A stretch of 34,613 nucleotides of DNA from Mycobacterium sp. (GCA_011620645.1 WOYS01000001.1:1-34613); one strand, 5' to 3'; shown: positions 1 through 7,175, counted from the stretch's first letter. Numbers and translations: made by a program. The notes: generated by a model from the sequence alone, not told the origin.

Positions 1-55
1 GGTGTACAGGATGGCGCCGAACGCCGCGGCGGCAATGGTGCCGATCGCGTATTCG
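1..55 (-). pseudogene. 3' part of split DUF4244 (Flp-pilin-like) gene, partial
   Basis: Read on the minus strand this encodes EYAIGTIAAAAFGAILYT, the hydrophobic pilin helix of the small actinobacterial DUF4244 protein (Rv3656c type) found between tadC and tadE. The C-terminus lies beyond base 1. The frame has no start: upstream, inside the element, it runs through a few codons (SSTT) and hits a TAA at about 67-69. It therefore cannot be translated as a pilin while the element is inserted. Its missing N-terminus is at 9181-9267. Joined at the shared core, the two pieces give GMSTVE-YAIGT, a normal Flp-type prepilin with Glu at +5 after the Gly cleavage site. Confidence 0.85.
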
Positions 56-75
56 GTAGTTGAGCTTTACACCCC
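50..75. other. left attachment junction of the integrated element
   Basis: The core TATTCG (50-55) also occurs at 9182-9187 at the other junction. Element sequence to its right carries TTTACACCC (66-74), the inverted complement of GGGTGTAAA (9158-9166) at the other end. Brought together, these arms would bound a 49-bp attP with 31 bp between them, the general layout of large serine integrase attP sites such as that of Bxb1. The true 2-bp crossover lies somewhere inside the core and cannot be fixed by eye. Confidence 0.8.
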
Positions 76-383
76 ACAATGAACACGCCGGTGAGGGTCG
101 GGCAGTGTAACCCGACACACCGACAAGATGTTGGAGCGACACGCCGAGCCGAACACAAGATGTTGTATCCCTTTGGCTTGTCGGACACCAGGTGTAGTGT
201 CAAGACCCAGCTTGAGATGACGAAACCCCCGACCGTGGGTGATGTCGCCGGCCGAGGGTGTACGTCTTGCAGAGGCATTTTCTGAGGATGCTCTAAGAGA
301 CGTTACACGCAGAGCAGGGTTCGGGTCCAAAAATGGCCCAACTGGCGGAATCGTGTTTCCTCTCGCTCAAGCGGGAAGGAACC
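76..383. other. left-end non-coding region of the element
   Basis: No convincing gene was seen; the short frames here lack a ribosome site and family resemblance. It contains an 11-bp direct repeat, ACAAGATGTTG, at 123-133 and 155-165 (32 bp apart) and a small stem-loop, GTCGGG/CCCGAC (97-102 and 111-116). GGTGTA recurs near 192 and 255. These may be regulatory sites for the gene at 384 or accessory recombination sites. That is inference only. Confidence 0.4.
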
Positions 384-896
384 ATGGCAACTCCATTGCC
401 TAAGGATCCGTTGGATGATCTGGTCGCTCGCTTCGTCTCCGCGACGAACGAGTTCCTCGCGCTGAACGCGGACGTCGATCCGGCGCCCAAGCACGACACG
501 GGGAACCCGCTCCTGGATCTCATGCAGAACTGGGACGAGTTCAAGCGCCACATCCAGCGCTCTCGCGAGGCGCTGGTCGGCGCGGAGCCCGAGCGTCGTG
601 CGCGCCTGGACGTGATCGTCGACGTGGGCTGCGAGATCAAGGCGTTGACCGACGACGCCAACATCGTGAACCCGGTCAACGGCGTCGTGATGCGGGCGAC
701 CGACGAGCGGGCCGAGTTCGGGAACATCATCCCGGTGATGGCCAAGGCGACGTCGTTCTCGGCGGTCATGTCCCTGATCGGTGAGCTGCTCGGGTTCGGC
801 ACCCGGACGATCGCCCGTCGCAAGGAGATCGCCGACCTGCTGAACGACCTGCAGGCGTACTACCTGCTGCGCCCGGAGCCTCCGCAGTCGGCGTAG
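384..896 (+). CDS. hypothetical element protein, 170 aa, single-gene unit
   Basis: Family not recognised. The start ATG at 384 is preferred over an upstream in-frame start at 333 because AAGGA lies just before it. The protein is mostly helical in character, with acidic and basic stretches in the middle and a hydrophobic, amphipathic segment around residues 118-140 (IIPVMAKATSFSAVMSLIGE), so membrane contact is possible. No enzyme motif or clear HTH is visible. It has its own rho-independent terminator 17 bases downstream and sits next to the attachment junction, apart from the replication and capsid genes. Cargo, immunity or regulatory roles are all possible. Confidence 0.7.
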   Translation: MATPLPKDPLDDLVARFVSATNEFLALNADVDPAPKHDTGNPLLDLMQNWDEFKRHIQRSREALVGAEPERRARLDVIVDVGCEIKALTDDANIVNPVNGVVMRATDERAEFGNIIPVMAKATSFSAVMSLIGELLGFGTRTIARRKEIADLLNDLQAYYLLRPEPPQSA

Positions 897-912
897 TTGT
901 TCCACGTCAAGG

Positions 913-945
913 GCGGCATCACCTTCTTGGTGGTGTCGCTCTTTT
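913..945 (+). terminator. rho-independent terminator
   Basis: Arms 913-923 and 929-939 form an 11-bp stem allowing mismatch or GU pairs, with a 5-base TTCTT loop, followed by TCTTTT. It lies 17 bases after the stop of the 170-aa gene and isolates that gene from the operon starting at 1061. Confidence 0.8.
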
Positions 946-1060
946 CGTGCGCCTGACGGGGCACTATCACGGATCGTTCTGCCACGTCAAAAATGCGGGA
1001 TATTTGGCAGGAGTTCGGTCGTCGTAGTGTGATACGGCAGATACGGCAGAAGGGACCGAA

Positions 1061-1234
1061 ATGGCATGGCCCGCAAGGGATGACCCCAATTATCAAGCGT
1101 ACAAAGACGCGTACAACGCACGACGCCGTAAGCGGCGCAGCGATCCCGAGTACATGGCTCGATCACTCGAACGCTGGGCGGCGCAGAAAGCGCGGCGGGA
1201 AGCCGAGAAGAGACGACATGACAAGGAGGGTTGA
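1061..1234 (+). CDS. small basic protein, 57 aa
   Basis: A short ORF starting ATG GCA TGG after an AGAAGGGA ribosome site. The protein begins MAWPARDDPNYQAYKDAYNA and ends in a highly charged Arg/Lys/Glu helix, so it may bind nucleic acid. Its last codons contain AAGGAGG (1222-1228), a strong ribosome site within or just after the start of the next frame, which suggests coupled translation. A tandem 9-bp repeat, ATACGGCAG (1032-1040 and 1041-1049), sits just upstream and could be an operator. Function is unknown; it is probably the first gene of the operon with the ATPase. Confidence 0.6.
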   Translation: MAWPARDDPNYQAYKDAYNARRRKRRSDPEYMARSLERWAAQKARREAEKRRHDKEG

Positions 1235-1589
1235 GCCGCGAGTAATCGACTTCCGGGAAGTATTCACACCTCGCGAGGAAGTTGAGATCAACAAGAAGTA
1301 CCAGGCCCTATTAGTTGCTCTGCGCAACGGGAAGCCCGGTATCCCGCACCCACTGGACTGCAAGGGGTCAATCACTTACACCGTCGAGACAGATGGTCGA
1401 CTCAAAGCCCACACCCGCCCCGTGCCTGAGTGGAGGATGAAGCGAGCACGCCGGATCCTCTGGGAATGTCAACAGCATCCTGATTGGCCGTACCGGCCAA
1501 GCATGTTCTTCAGGCACCCGTCGCTGCGCAACGTGCCGTATTCGGTATTGAAGCGCCTAGTCCAAGAAAGTGAGAAGCGGAATGCCTGA
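1218..1589 (+). CDS. hypothetical element protein, about 123 aa
   Basis: The frame is open from 993, but the first part overlaps the 57-aa gene and reads unlike protein, so the internal ATG at 1218 is chosen; the exact start is uncertain. The product contains PRVIDFREVFTPREEVEINK and a C-terminal basic region with WRMKRARRILWECQ. No family is recognised. Its stop at 1587-1589 overlaps the ATG of the ATPase gene at 1582, so the two are probably translated together and it may assist replication. It has no membrane segment or signal peptide. Confidence 0.6.
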   Translation: MTRRVEPRVIDFREVFTPREEVEINKKYQALLVALRNGKPGIPHPLDCKGSITYTVETDGRLKAHTRPVPEWRMKRARRILWECQQHPDWPYRPSMFFRHPSLRNVPYSVLKRLVQESEKRNA

Positions 1590-2595
1590 GGTCAACAGGC
1601 GGCCCCGTAACCCGCTGGTTGCCGACAGCTTCGACATCGAGCGGGCGCTGGCCGAGGGCATCCCGCCGACGACATGGCACGGCACTCCACAGCTGTGGGT
1701 GAAGGGGTACCAGCACTCGCTGGTGGGGCCGTCCGAAGTCGGCAAGTCGATCATGATGAGCGACCTCGCCGCGCTCATGGCGCTGAAGAGGCTCCCAACC
1801 GGCCTCAGCGTGCCTGACGGTGACGAGTACGACGACGACGTACGCATGTTGTATCTGGACGCTGAGAACTCCCAGCGGGACGTAGTACGGCGCTTCGGAT
1901 TGATGCAGTACGAGTTCAACGGCGAGCTGAGCAAGCGGCTCTTCTACAAGTCGTTCCCAGACCTACCGCCACTCAACACACCCGAAGGCGCAGGCCGGGT
2001 CATCGAGTACATCGAGACCAAGCACATTAACTTCGTGGTCGCGGATACCTTGTCGAAGTTCATCGACGGGAACGAGAACGACCCAGGCCCGTACACCGAC
2101 TTCGCGAAGAACCTCCTCAACTATCTCCGCAAGAACGAGATCACGTCTGTCTGGTTCGACCACACAGGGCACGTCGAGAAGCGCGCTCGCGGGTCGTCGG
2201 CGAAGAAGGACAACTTCGACGCCGGGTGGCGCATGGAGCTGAAGAGCCGCGATGCGAAGACTGGCATCAGCAAGTTGGACCTGACTCCGGACAAGAACCG
2301 CTCAGGTGCACTAGCGCCGCGGATATGGCTGACCCGTCACGGCGCACCGCTCGACTACATCAGGCATGAGTTCTCGACGCACAACCCAGCGCCGGAGGTG
2401 ACCGAGGACCAGATCGCCAGTTCGCAGGAACCGCTGGACATGAAGCAGAAGCGCCTGCGAAAGCTGCTGGACTCGAACGAGGAGCATGTTCGCGGCCTGG
2501 GCACAGTGAACAAGATTCGTGGATGGGTGAAGGACCAGGGCATCAGCTTCACCGACGGGAAGATGAACCTGGTCATCAGGGAGTTTCTGCAGTGA
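1582..2595 (+). CDS. RepA-like AAA (RecA-fold) ATPase
   Basis: A 337-aa protein with Walker A GPSEVGKS (residues 49-56), YLDAENS (about 91-97) and a Walker-B-like strand, FVVADT, near residue 155. A later DHTGH and RGSSAKKDNFD segment is typical of the AAA_25/RepA hexameric helicase-like family used by phages and plasmids. Start ATG 1582 overlaps the previous stop; a GTG at 1570 is the alternative. The C-terminal 90 residues look like a separate DNA-binding or partner-binding tail. An array of GATGCG repeats begins 15 bases after its stop, so it probably acts in replication of the excised element. The origin link is inference. Confidence 0.85.
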   Translation: MPEVNRRPRNPLVADSFDIERALAEGIPPTTWHGTPQLWVKGYQHSLVGPSEVGKSIMMSDLAALMALKRLPTGLSVPDGDEYDDDVRMLYLDAENSQRDVVRRFGLMQYEFNGELSKRLFYKSFPDLPPLNTPEGAGRVIEYIETKHINFVVADTLSKFIDGNENDPGPYTDFAKNLLNYLRKNEITSVWFDHTGHVEKRARGSSAKKDNFDAGWRMELKSRDAKTGISKLDLTPDKNRSGALAPRIWLTRHGAPLDYIRHEFSTHNPAPEVTEDQIASSQEPLDMKQKRLRKLLDSNEEHVRGLGTVNKIRGWVKDQGISFTDGKMNLVIREFLQ

Positions 2596-2610
2596 CATGC
2601 AGTCTTCAAG

Positions 2611-2798
2611 TGATGCGGCCACTGATGCGGCGACCCCCTTCGCATCACCTTCGCATCACCAGCCGCATCACCAATGCGGCGTACCGATGCGACCGATGCG
2701 GCAAATTTTGCAGACACACGTTCTTGCACGTCACGCTGATGCGATCGGTGATGCGGTTAATTAGCAGATTGCAGGCGGTTCACAAGTGATGCGATGCG
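2611..2798. repeat. iteron-like repeat array, candidate replication origin
   Basis: About a dozen copies of a TGATGCGG-type octamer occur in 190 bp, in both orientations. Forward copies are near 2611, 2623, 2685, 2694, 2737, 2749, 2787 and 2793. Inverted or variant copies are near 2640, 2651, 2664 and 2673. Two forward pairs are spaced exactly 12 bp (2611/2623 and 2737/2749), and three inverted copies share the TCACC tail. AT-rich patches at 2702-2710 and 2756-2770 lie inside the array. Position directly behind a RepA-like gene is the classic arrangement of an iteron origin. No gene is seen from 2596 to 2862. Confidence 0.75.
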
Positions 2799-2862
2799 TG
2801 TGCAAATGCACGAAGTGCATGCACGCTCGATCACGCGAACTAGGTATTGAAAGGCACATTAG

Positions 2863-3114
2863 ATGAACCTCGAAGAGGCCCGCGAACTGATGCACAAGCT
2901 CAACCACGGTGACCCTGAGTCCGGTGTGGGCAAGGCGACTTCTATCACCGGATGGGAAACGCGCATGACCGAGACGCCGGACGGCGACCTGCTCGGCATG
3001 GAGCGGGTAGGTGAAGGCACGCACGCGCTGGGAAACGTCGGGCCTGCATCCCCATGTTGCGATGCACCTGGCGACGACCATGAGCCGCACTGTGTCATGT
3101 TCAAGCACGATTAG
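2863..3114 (+). CDS. hypothetical small element protein, 83 aa
   Basis: ATG is preceded by GAAAGG at a good distance. The protein begins MNLEEARELMHKLNHGDPES and ends with a Cys/His-containing stretch (SPCCDAPGDDHEPHCVMF) that could bind a metal. No family is recognised. It lies between the repeat array and the capsid gene. Function is unknown. Confidence 0.6.
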   Translation: MNLEEARELMHKLNHGDPESGVGKATSITGWETRMTETPDGDLLGMERVGEGTHALGNVGPASPCCDAPGDDHEPHCVMFKHD

Positions 3115-3479
3115 AGCTGCCTCAGCGCGTCTGTGCGGCCCGTTCAATTATGCGAGGAGGATTCCTCGCGAGAGAAAATTCAGACACCCCAGAATCGCGC
3201 ACAAATCGACCATTGAACCTCGAATTTCCGGCGCGTAACGTCGCCAGCACGCACGTCGCCAGCGGCAATGACGACTGTCCGACGGGACACAAAACACGGG
3301 TCTCTCACCAGACGTAAAACGGTGAAGCCGACGGGTTTACGGAATCTCGAATACGACTTCACTTGAGCGCCCTGTGCACCGCGCTCGTCCCGCTGACTTG
3401 CCCAGCGTGTGGACATCGAAGTCAACCCCAACCATCCATGAGTGCTAGAACGCGCTCACATTCAAAGGAACTCACAACC
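3115..3479 (+). other. intergenic region before the capsid gene
   Basis: No gene was accepted here. It contains a perfect 7-bp stem-loop, GCGAGGA/TCCTCGC (3152-3158 and 3163-3169), followed by AGAGAAAATTC, which could be a weak terminator or operator after the 83-aa gene. The capsid frame stays open back to 3363, but that upstream part does not resemble capsid sequence. AAAGGAA just before 3480 is the capsid ribosome site. No clear promoter was identified. Confidence 0.4.
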
Positions 3480-4331
3480 ATGTCCAAAGTAATTACCCCT
3501 ACTAGCCCCGAAGCCTGGGCGCTAGACGTACTGGGCGTCGCTCCCGAGCAGACGATCCCGCAGTCGATTCTGATTCAGGCGACGACCAAGGCCGGCGAGG
3601 TCGAAGGCGATGACGTCTTCGTACGCGTGCCGATGATCAACCTGGATGCCGATACGGGCTTCGTGCCCGAGGGCAATGACATTCCCGAGGCTGACCCCGA
3701 CCTGTCGGAATTGGTCATCGCTACGGGCAAGATCGCTGTCCTCGTGCGGATTTCGCGCGAGCAGTTGGTACAGCCCGCCGCTTCGGAGGTCGTCAGCAAT
3801 GAGATTCGCCGGTCGGTGCTCAAGAAGGTCGACTGGGCATTGCTGCAACAGCCCGCTCCGACTGCACCGGCGACCTTCCCGCCCGCAGGACTGATCTCTC
3901 ACGCGGTCTACGCGGGTGTGGTCGAAGACAACCTGGATGCGGTGGTCGATGCCGTCGCATTCATCGAAGGTCTGGGCGGATCGTGCACCAACATCATTGC
4001 GGCACCGGACGCGTGGGCCAAGCTGGTCAAGCTGAAGACGGCGACGGAATCGAACCAGTCGCTCGTCGGTGCGGGCACGGAATCGGCACAACGAACGCTG
4101 TTGTCCATTCCTGTCAACGTCACCAGTGCGATGACCTCGGGGCAGATCCTCGCGGTCGACAGGAGCAAGACCCTGAGCGCCTATGGGTCGATCCAGATCG
4201 CACGAAGTGAGCACGCCTACTTCAACTCCGACTCGTGGGCGCTGCGCGCCACGCTGCGATTCGGAGCCGGATTCACCGAAGTAGGTGCGGGCTTGCTGCT
4301 CGACGTCGGTCCGGTCGAGGAGACGCCATAA
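3480..4331 (+). CDS. phage major capsid protein, HK97 fold
   Basis: A 283-aa protein. The segment GFVPEGNDIPEADPDLSELV followed by IATGKIAVLVRISREQL is the characteristic N-arm/E-loop to P-domain region of HK97-type capsid proteins, and the C-terminal LRFGAGF...GPVEETP also fits. It is near the short end for the family and has no long scaffold or delta domain, consistent with an already trimmed or small-capsid form. Start ATG 3480 follows AAAGGAACTC. Prohead protease, portal and terminase genes, which normally sit immediately upstream in phages, are absent. The gene is followed by its own terminator. The shell may be packaged with the help of another phage. Confidence 0.9.
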   Translation: MSKVITPTSPEAWALDVLGVAPEQTIPQSILIQATTKAGEVEGDDVFVRVPMINLDADTGFVPEGNDIPEADPDLSELVIATGKIAVLVRISREQLVQPAASEVVSNEIRRSVLKKVDWALLQQPAPTAPATFPPAGLISHAVYAGVVEDNLDAVVDAVAFIEGLGGSCTNIIAAPDAWAKLVKLKTATESNQSLVGAGTESAQRTLLSIPVNVTSAMTSGQILAVDRSKTLSAYGSIQIARSEHAYFNSDSWALRATLRFGAGFTEVGAGLLLDVGPVEETP

Positions 4332-4387
4332 CAACTGAATAGCTGCACCCTCGTGCTGCACCAGGCGGTGGTGCGCCGACCTCGAAG

Positions 4388-4424
4388 GGCGATGCTCCCC
4401 CAACTCCTCGGCATCGCCTTTCTT
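4388..4424 (+). terminator. rho-independent terminator after the capsid gene
   Basis: A perfect 8-bp stem, GGCGATGC (4388-4395) with GCATCGCC (4411-4418), and a 15-base loop is followed by TTTCTT. It lies 57 bases after the capsid stop. Confidence 0.8.
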
Positions 4425-4516
4425 GGTGGATGACGCAACGTCTCAGGTGTGGACAGTACCTCGCACACGCGCTTTGGAACAAAGCTGTGCCACAACACGA
4501 TTCGTGCATCTCGCTG

Positions 4517-4545
4517 TTGGGTTGTGTCATGAAGTCTCTTAAAAT
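4517..4545 (+). promoter_or_regulatory. promoter of the acidic protein, leaderless
   Basis: TTGGGT (4517-4522), a 17-base spacer and TAAAAT (4540-4545) make a good SigA-type promoter. The predicted start of transcription falls on or next to the A of the ATG at 4552, so the mRNA is probably leaderless. No ribosome site is present. Confidence 0.7.
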
Positions 4546-4551
4546 TGATGT

Positions 4552-4779
4552 ATGACAACGACCACCGCCTTCCTCGTATCCGACGACGAAGAGTCCGACC
4601 CCAACGAGTACTTCGCCATGACCGCCGACACCGACGTTGCACGCGAAGCCCTCGAAGAAATGCTCGCCGACGACTTCGACGTGACCGACTTCACCTGGAC
4701 GATGCTCGACGGGATTGACCCGGATCGCAACGTCCACGTCTACAACGTGTCCGACCTCGCCATCGTCTACGTCGCATAA
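4552..4779 (+). CDS. very acidic 75-aa protein, possible DNA mimic
   Basis: About 19 Asp/Glu against two Arg, one His and no Lys, so the protein carries a strong negative charge throughout (SDDEESDPNEYF, MLADDFDVTDFTW). Strong acidity in a small phage-borne protein is the hallmark of DNA-mimic inhibitors such as Ocr or ArdA, but no sequence similarity to those is claimed. It has its own strong promoter, directly after the capsid terminator and before the HNH gene. It could instead be a capsid-associated or regulatory protein. Function is unknown. Confidence 0.7.
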   Translation: MTTTTAFLVSDDEESDPNEYFAMTADTDVAREALEEMLADDFDVTDFTWTMLDGIDPDRNVHVYNVSDLAIVYVA

Positions 4780-4844
4780 CCCAAACGCCAAGGCCTGCAT
4801 CCGATATGGGTGTGGGCTTCTTGGTAGTTGGGGGGACGTAACGT

Positions 4845-5204
4845 ATGCGCATGGGTGTAACCAGGCACCGGCCTAAGCGTCGTACAACGCAGGGCCGCAA
4901 CGTAAGTACAGGACGAATGCAAGGCCGCGGATGGATGATGATTCGTGCGCGCATTCTTGAACGTGATGGTGGAATGTGCCAGGCACGCGATGACGGGTGC
5001 GAGGTCGAGGCCGTCGAAGTACACCACATAGTGCCCATCGAGTTGGGTGGCACGAACGACGATGACAACCTGATCAGTTTGTGCGGATGCTGTCACTACC
5101 GACGCACGACGCAGCAGCGCCAGGAGTCCTTGGCCCGCAAGAAGGCGGAGCAGAAAGAAGCTCGTCGCCGGAATCATCCGGGAAGGAAGGACCGGTCCGC
5201 ATAG
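4845..5204 (+). CDS. HNH endonuclease
   Basis: A 119-aa protein with a basic N-terminal region and an HNH/McrA-type domain. HH at residues 60-61 (EVHHIVP), Asn near 75 (DDDNLISLC) and His at 84 form the catalytic motif. Cys 45, 52, 80 and 83 are placed as zinc ligands. In phages, small HNH nucleases near capsid or terminase genes often support DNA packaging. Here there is no terminase beside it, so it could act with a helper's packaging machinery or in DNA processing. GGGGGACG precedes ATG 4845. Confidence 0.88.
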   Translation: MRMGVTRHRPKRRTTQGRNVSTGRMQGRGWMMIRARILERDGGMCQARDDGCEVEAVEVHHIVPIELGGTNDDDNLISLCGCCHYRRTTQQRQESLARKKAEQKEARRRNHPGRKDRSA

Positions 5205-5492
5205 GCGTGTGTTTGTGAGTGTACCACCCAGGGGGCCACACCCCCACCCTCCGCTTTCGGACACCGTAGAGGCTTTGACGCTCGCGCTGTGTACGAGTTC
5301 CCCAGCTTAAAAAGGAAAGGCCGCGACGACAGCGAATAGGCGCTGAAATGGCGCTTTGTCCTCTAGTTCGCCTGTGGCACAATCGCGCCCGCGTCGTGTG
5401 GGTCGCGCGTGAGCGTCTGTGCGAACCCGTACGCACTCGCGTAGTGTGTCACGTCGTGCGCGTATGTGTGGCCGCCGTACGCGTCGCTGGGG
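5205..5492. other. intergenic region between convergent HNH and methyltransferase genes
   Basis: No gene is supported. It contains GGGGG/CCCCC near 5231-5246, which could form a weak terminator. From about 5390 to 5490 it is unusually rich in CG, TG and TA steps and alternating purine-pyrimidine runs. CCGTACGC occurs twice (5427-5434 and 5475-5482). A packaging, recombination or protein-binding site is possible but unproven. Confidence 0.35.
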
Positions 5493-7175
5493 TCAGAACA
5501 GCGCCTCTTGATCGTCACCCGACGCTTTCAGCGTCTCCGCTTGAATGTGTGTCTCCGTATCCGTCAGCGGCAAGGACAGCCTTTTACCCTCGAATATCTC
5601 GGCAATAGTGATGTGCTGTAGTCGAGGAAATGGCTGGTCGATGGAGGGGTGTTTGTATGTCCCCCCATGGTCTATCGCATCCCGCACACCCCTAGTGCTG
5701 GGCCTTAGTGTCACCAGGATGCCCATGTCCGCGTTCTGGTGGTCAAGCGTTCCCGCTAGATCCCGGACATCAGTGGGCCCGTAGCTTCCCCCCTTCACGC
5801 TGACGATTATTTTCCCCCGTTGATTGCGAGGCAGAAGAAAACGAGCTATGCCGTCTACGCCCCTGTCGCCGCCGGGCTTTGCTTTCGGTCGTGCCCCGAT
5901 GCGAGTCACAGCCCAACGCTCGAACTCGAAGTGATTCTTCTCGAATAGCTTTTGCGCGCCGTCGATATCCTTGGGAATCCCACTCACTTCGAATGTGGTC
6001 TCGATGGGAGGGCTAGCTTCCGCGTACGTTTTCCGCAACCGCTTAATGATGAGGTCTATCGCGAAGTACGCAATGTCGATGCCAATCCACTTTCGATTGA
6101 GCCTCTGCGCGGCGTCTACCGTGGTCCCACACCCACAGAACGGATCGAGCACGACGTCGCCTTCGTTCGTCGACGTGCGGAGAATGCGATCAAGGAGTGC
6201 AAGAGGCTTCTGCGTCTGATATCCCAACCTCTCGGCCGCATTCGACCCCAGGCGAATATCCGTCCATATATCCTGCGCCTGCATTCCGGGCATCTCGTCG
6301 AGGTAATTGATCTTACGGGGCAATCCGTTTCGGGAGTAATAAAGCTTTCCCGCTTCGTCAAGTTCCCTCATCGTGTTTTCGGATACGCCCCAGTATTGAT
6401 TCCCCGAAGGCCAGACACCTTTCCATTCGTAACGGCTTCCAGGATTCGGGGCTGTAAGCTTCTCATGGCTATACCTGCGGCCGGTCGACTCTTCGATGTG
6501 CGGGTAATCTCTCTCGATGCTTTCTGCGTCGTATGGAACGTATATGCGATTCCAAGTCCAGACTGGACTCATCGAGTAATTTAGGATGACGTCATGCACA
6601 GGACCGAATCGCGTCACGCGGTTATGCGCCGACGTTCGCTTCCAGATTATTTCGTTCCTGAAGTTCTGTGGGCCAAAAATAGAATCCATCAGTATTTTTA
6701 GGTAGTGACTCATCGTCGGATCACAATGAAGGAAGATTACACCGGTCGGTTTGAGCACTCTATGTAGCTCTACCAATCGAGGTGCCATGTTGGTTAAGTA
6801 GGCCATCGCATCGTTTTCACCCAGAAGGGTATGGAAAGCGGTAAGTGCATCCGCCGCCTCATTGGGCGCGCTGTCGATGAACTGACCGAATTGGACCTCA
6901 GTGACCGGCGTCCAGTGCCACGTGTCTTCGAAAGCCTCAATTTGAGCCGCGCCTGCATCCTCCGAAGCGCCATTACGGTCGAAGATGACGGAATAGTTCC
7001 GATTCGAGTTGAACGGAGGATCCAGGTACACCAGGTCCACAGATTGATCAGCGATGTACTGACGACCGTCCCTACCGCGCCCGCGCAAGACCTCGAGGTT
7101 GTCGCCGTAGTACAGCTGGTTCTTGTCCACCGTGGCAGAGTATGACGGCCGACCGACGAACACACGCATCGACAC
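5493..7175 (-). CDS. DNA methyltransferase fused to Mrr-like nuclease domain
   Basis: A 560-aa protein. The N-terminal 400 residues form a beta-class amino-methyltransferase: motif IV DPPF at 52-55 comes before the SAM-binding motif I DPFCGCGTT at 344-352, with the QKP motif near 321. The region between should hold target recognition. The C-terminal 150 residues look like an Mrr/PD-(D/E)xK nuclease: GGDRGVDG with Asp 441, then IIVSVKGG with Lys 461. DPPF fits adenine-N6 or cytosine-N4 methylation. The start is GTG 7175, with in-frame ATG 7169 as alternative. It lies downstream of the HTH-like gene and integrase on the same strand. It may modify element DNA, restrict rival phages, or both. Confidence 0.88.
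   Translation of the reverse strand: MSMRVFVGRPSYSATVDKNQLYYGDNLEVLRGRGRDGRQYIADQSVDLVYLDPPFNSNRNYSVIFDRNGASEDAGAAQIEAFEDTWHWTPVTEVQFGQFIDSAPNEAADALTAFHTLLGENDAMAYLTNMAPRLVELHRVLKPTGVIFLHCDPTMSHYLKILMDSIFGPQNFRNEIIWKRTSAHNRVTRFGPVHDVILNYSMSPVWTWNRIYVPYDAESIERDYPHIEESTGRRYSHEKLTAPNPGSRYEWKGVWPSGNQYWGVSENTMRELDEAGKLYYSRNGLPRKINYLDEMPGMQAQDIWTDIRLGSNAAERLGYQTQKPLALLDRILRTSTNEGDVVLDPFCGCGTTVDAAQRLNRKWIGIDIAYFAIDLIIKRLRKTYAEASPPIETTFEVSGIPKDIDGAQKLFEKNHFEFERWAVTRIGARPKAKPGGDRGVDGIARFLLPRNQRGKIIVSVKGGSYGPTDVRDLAGTLDHQNADMGILVTLRPSTRGVRDAIDHGGTYKHPSIDQPFPRLQHITIAEIFEGKRLSLPLTDTETHIQAETLKASGDDQEALF

Noticed and set aside
79..285. 68-aa ORF in the element's left end
   Set aside because: No ribosome site, odd composition, and overlaps direct repeats; reads like non-coding DNA.
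2596..2862. CRISPR array in the repeat region
   Set aside because: Repeats are only 8-11 bp, in both orientations, without uniform spacers; they fit iterons.
3363..3479. N-terminal extension of the capsid frame
   Set aside because: Unlike capsid sequence, whereas ATG 3480 has a good ribosome site and begins a typical capsid N-terminus.
5348..5608. 86-aa plus-strand ORF after the HNH gene
   Set aside because: Overlaps the methyltransferase end, no ribosome site, and amino-acid content (VRV, VCV repeats) reflects the alternating base pattern.
5952..6584. 210-aa plus-strand ORF
   Set aside because: Antisense to the methyltransferase; no family features.
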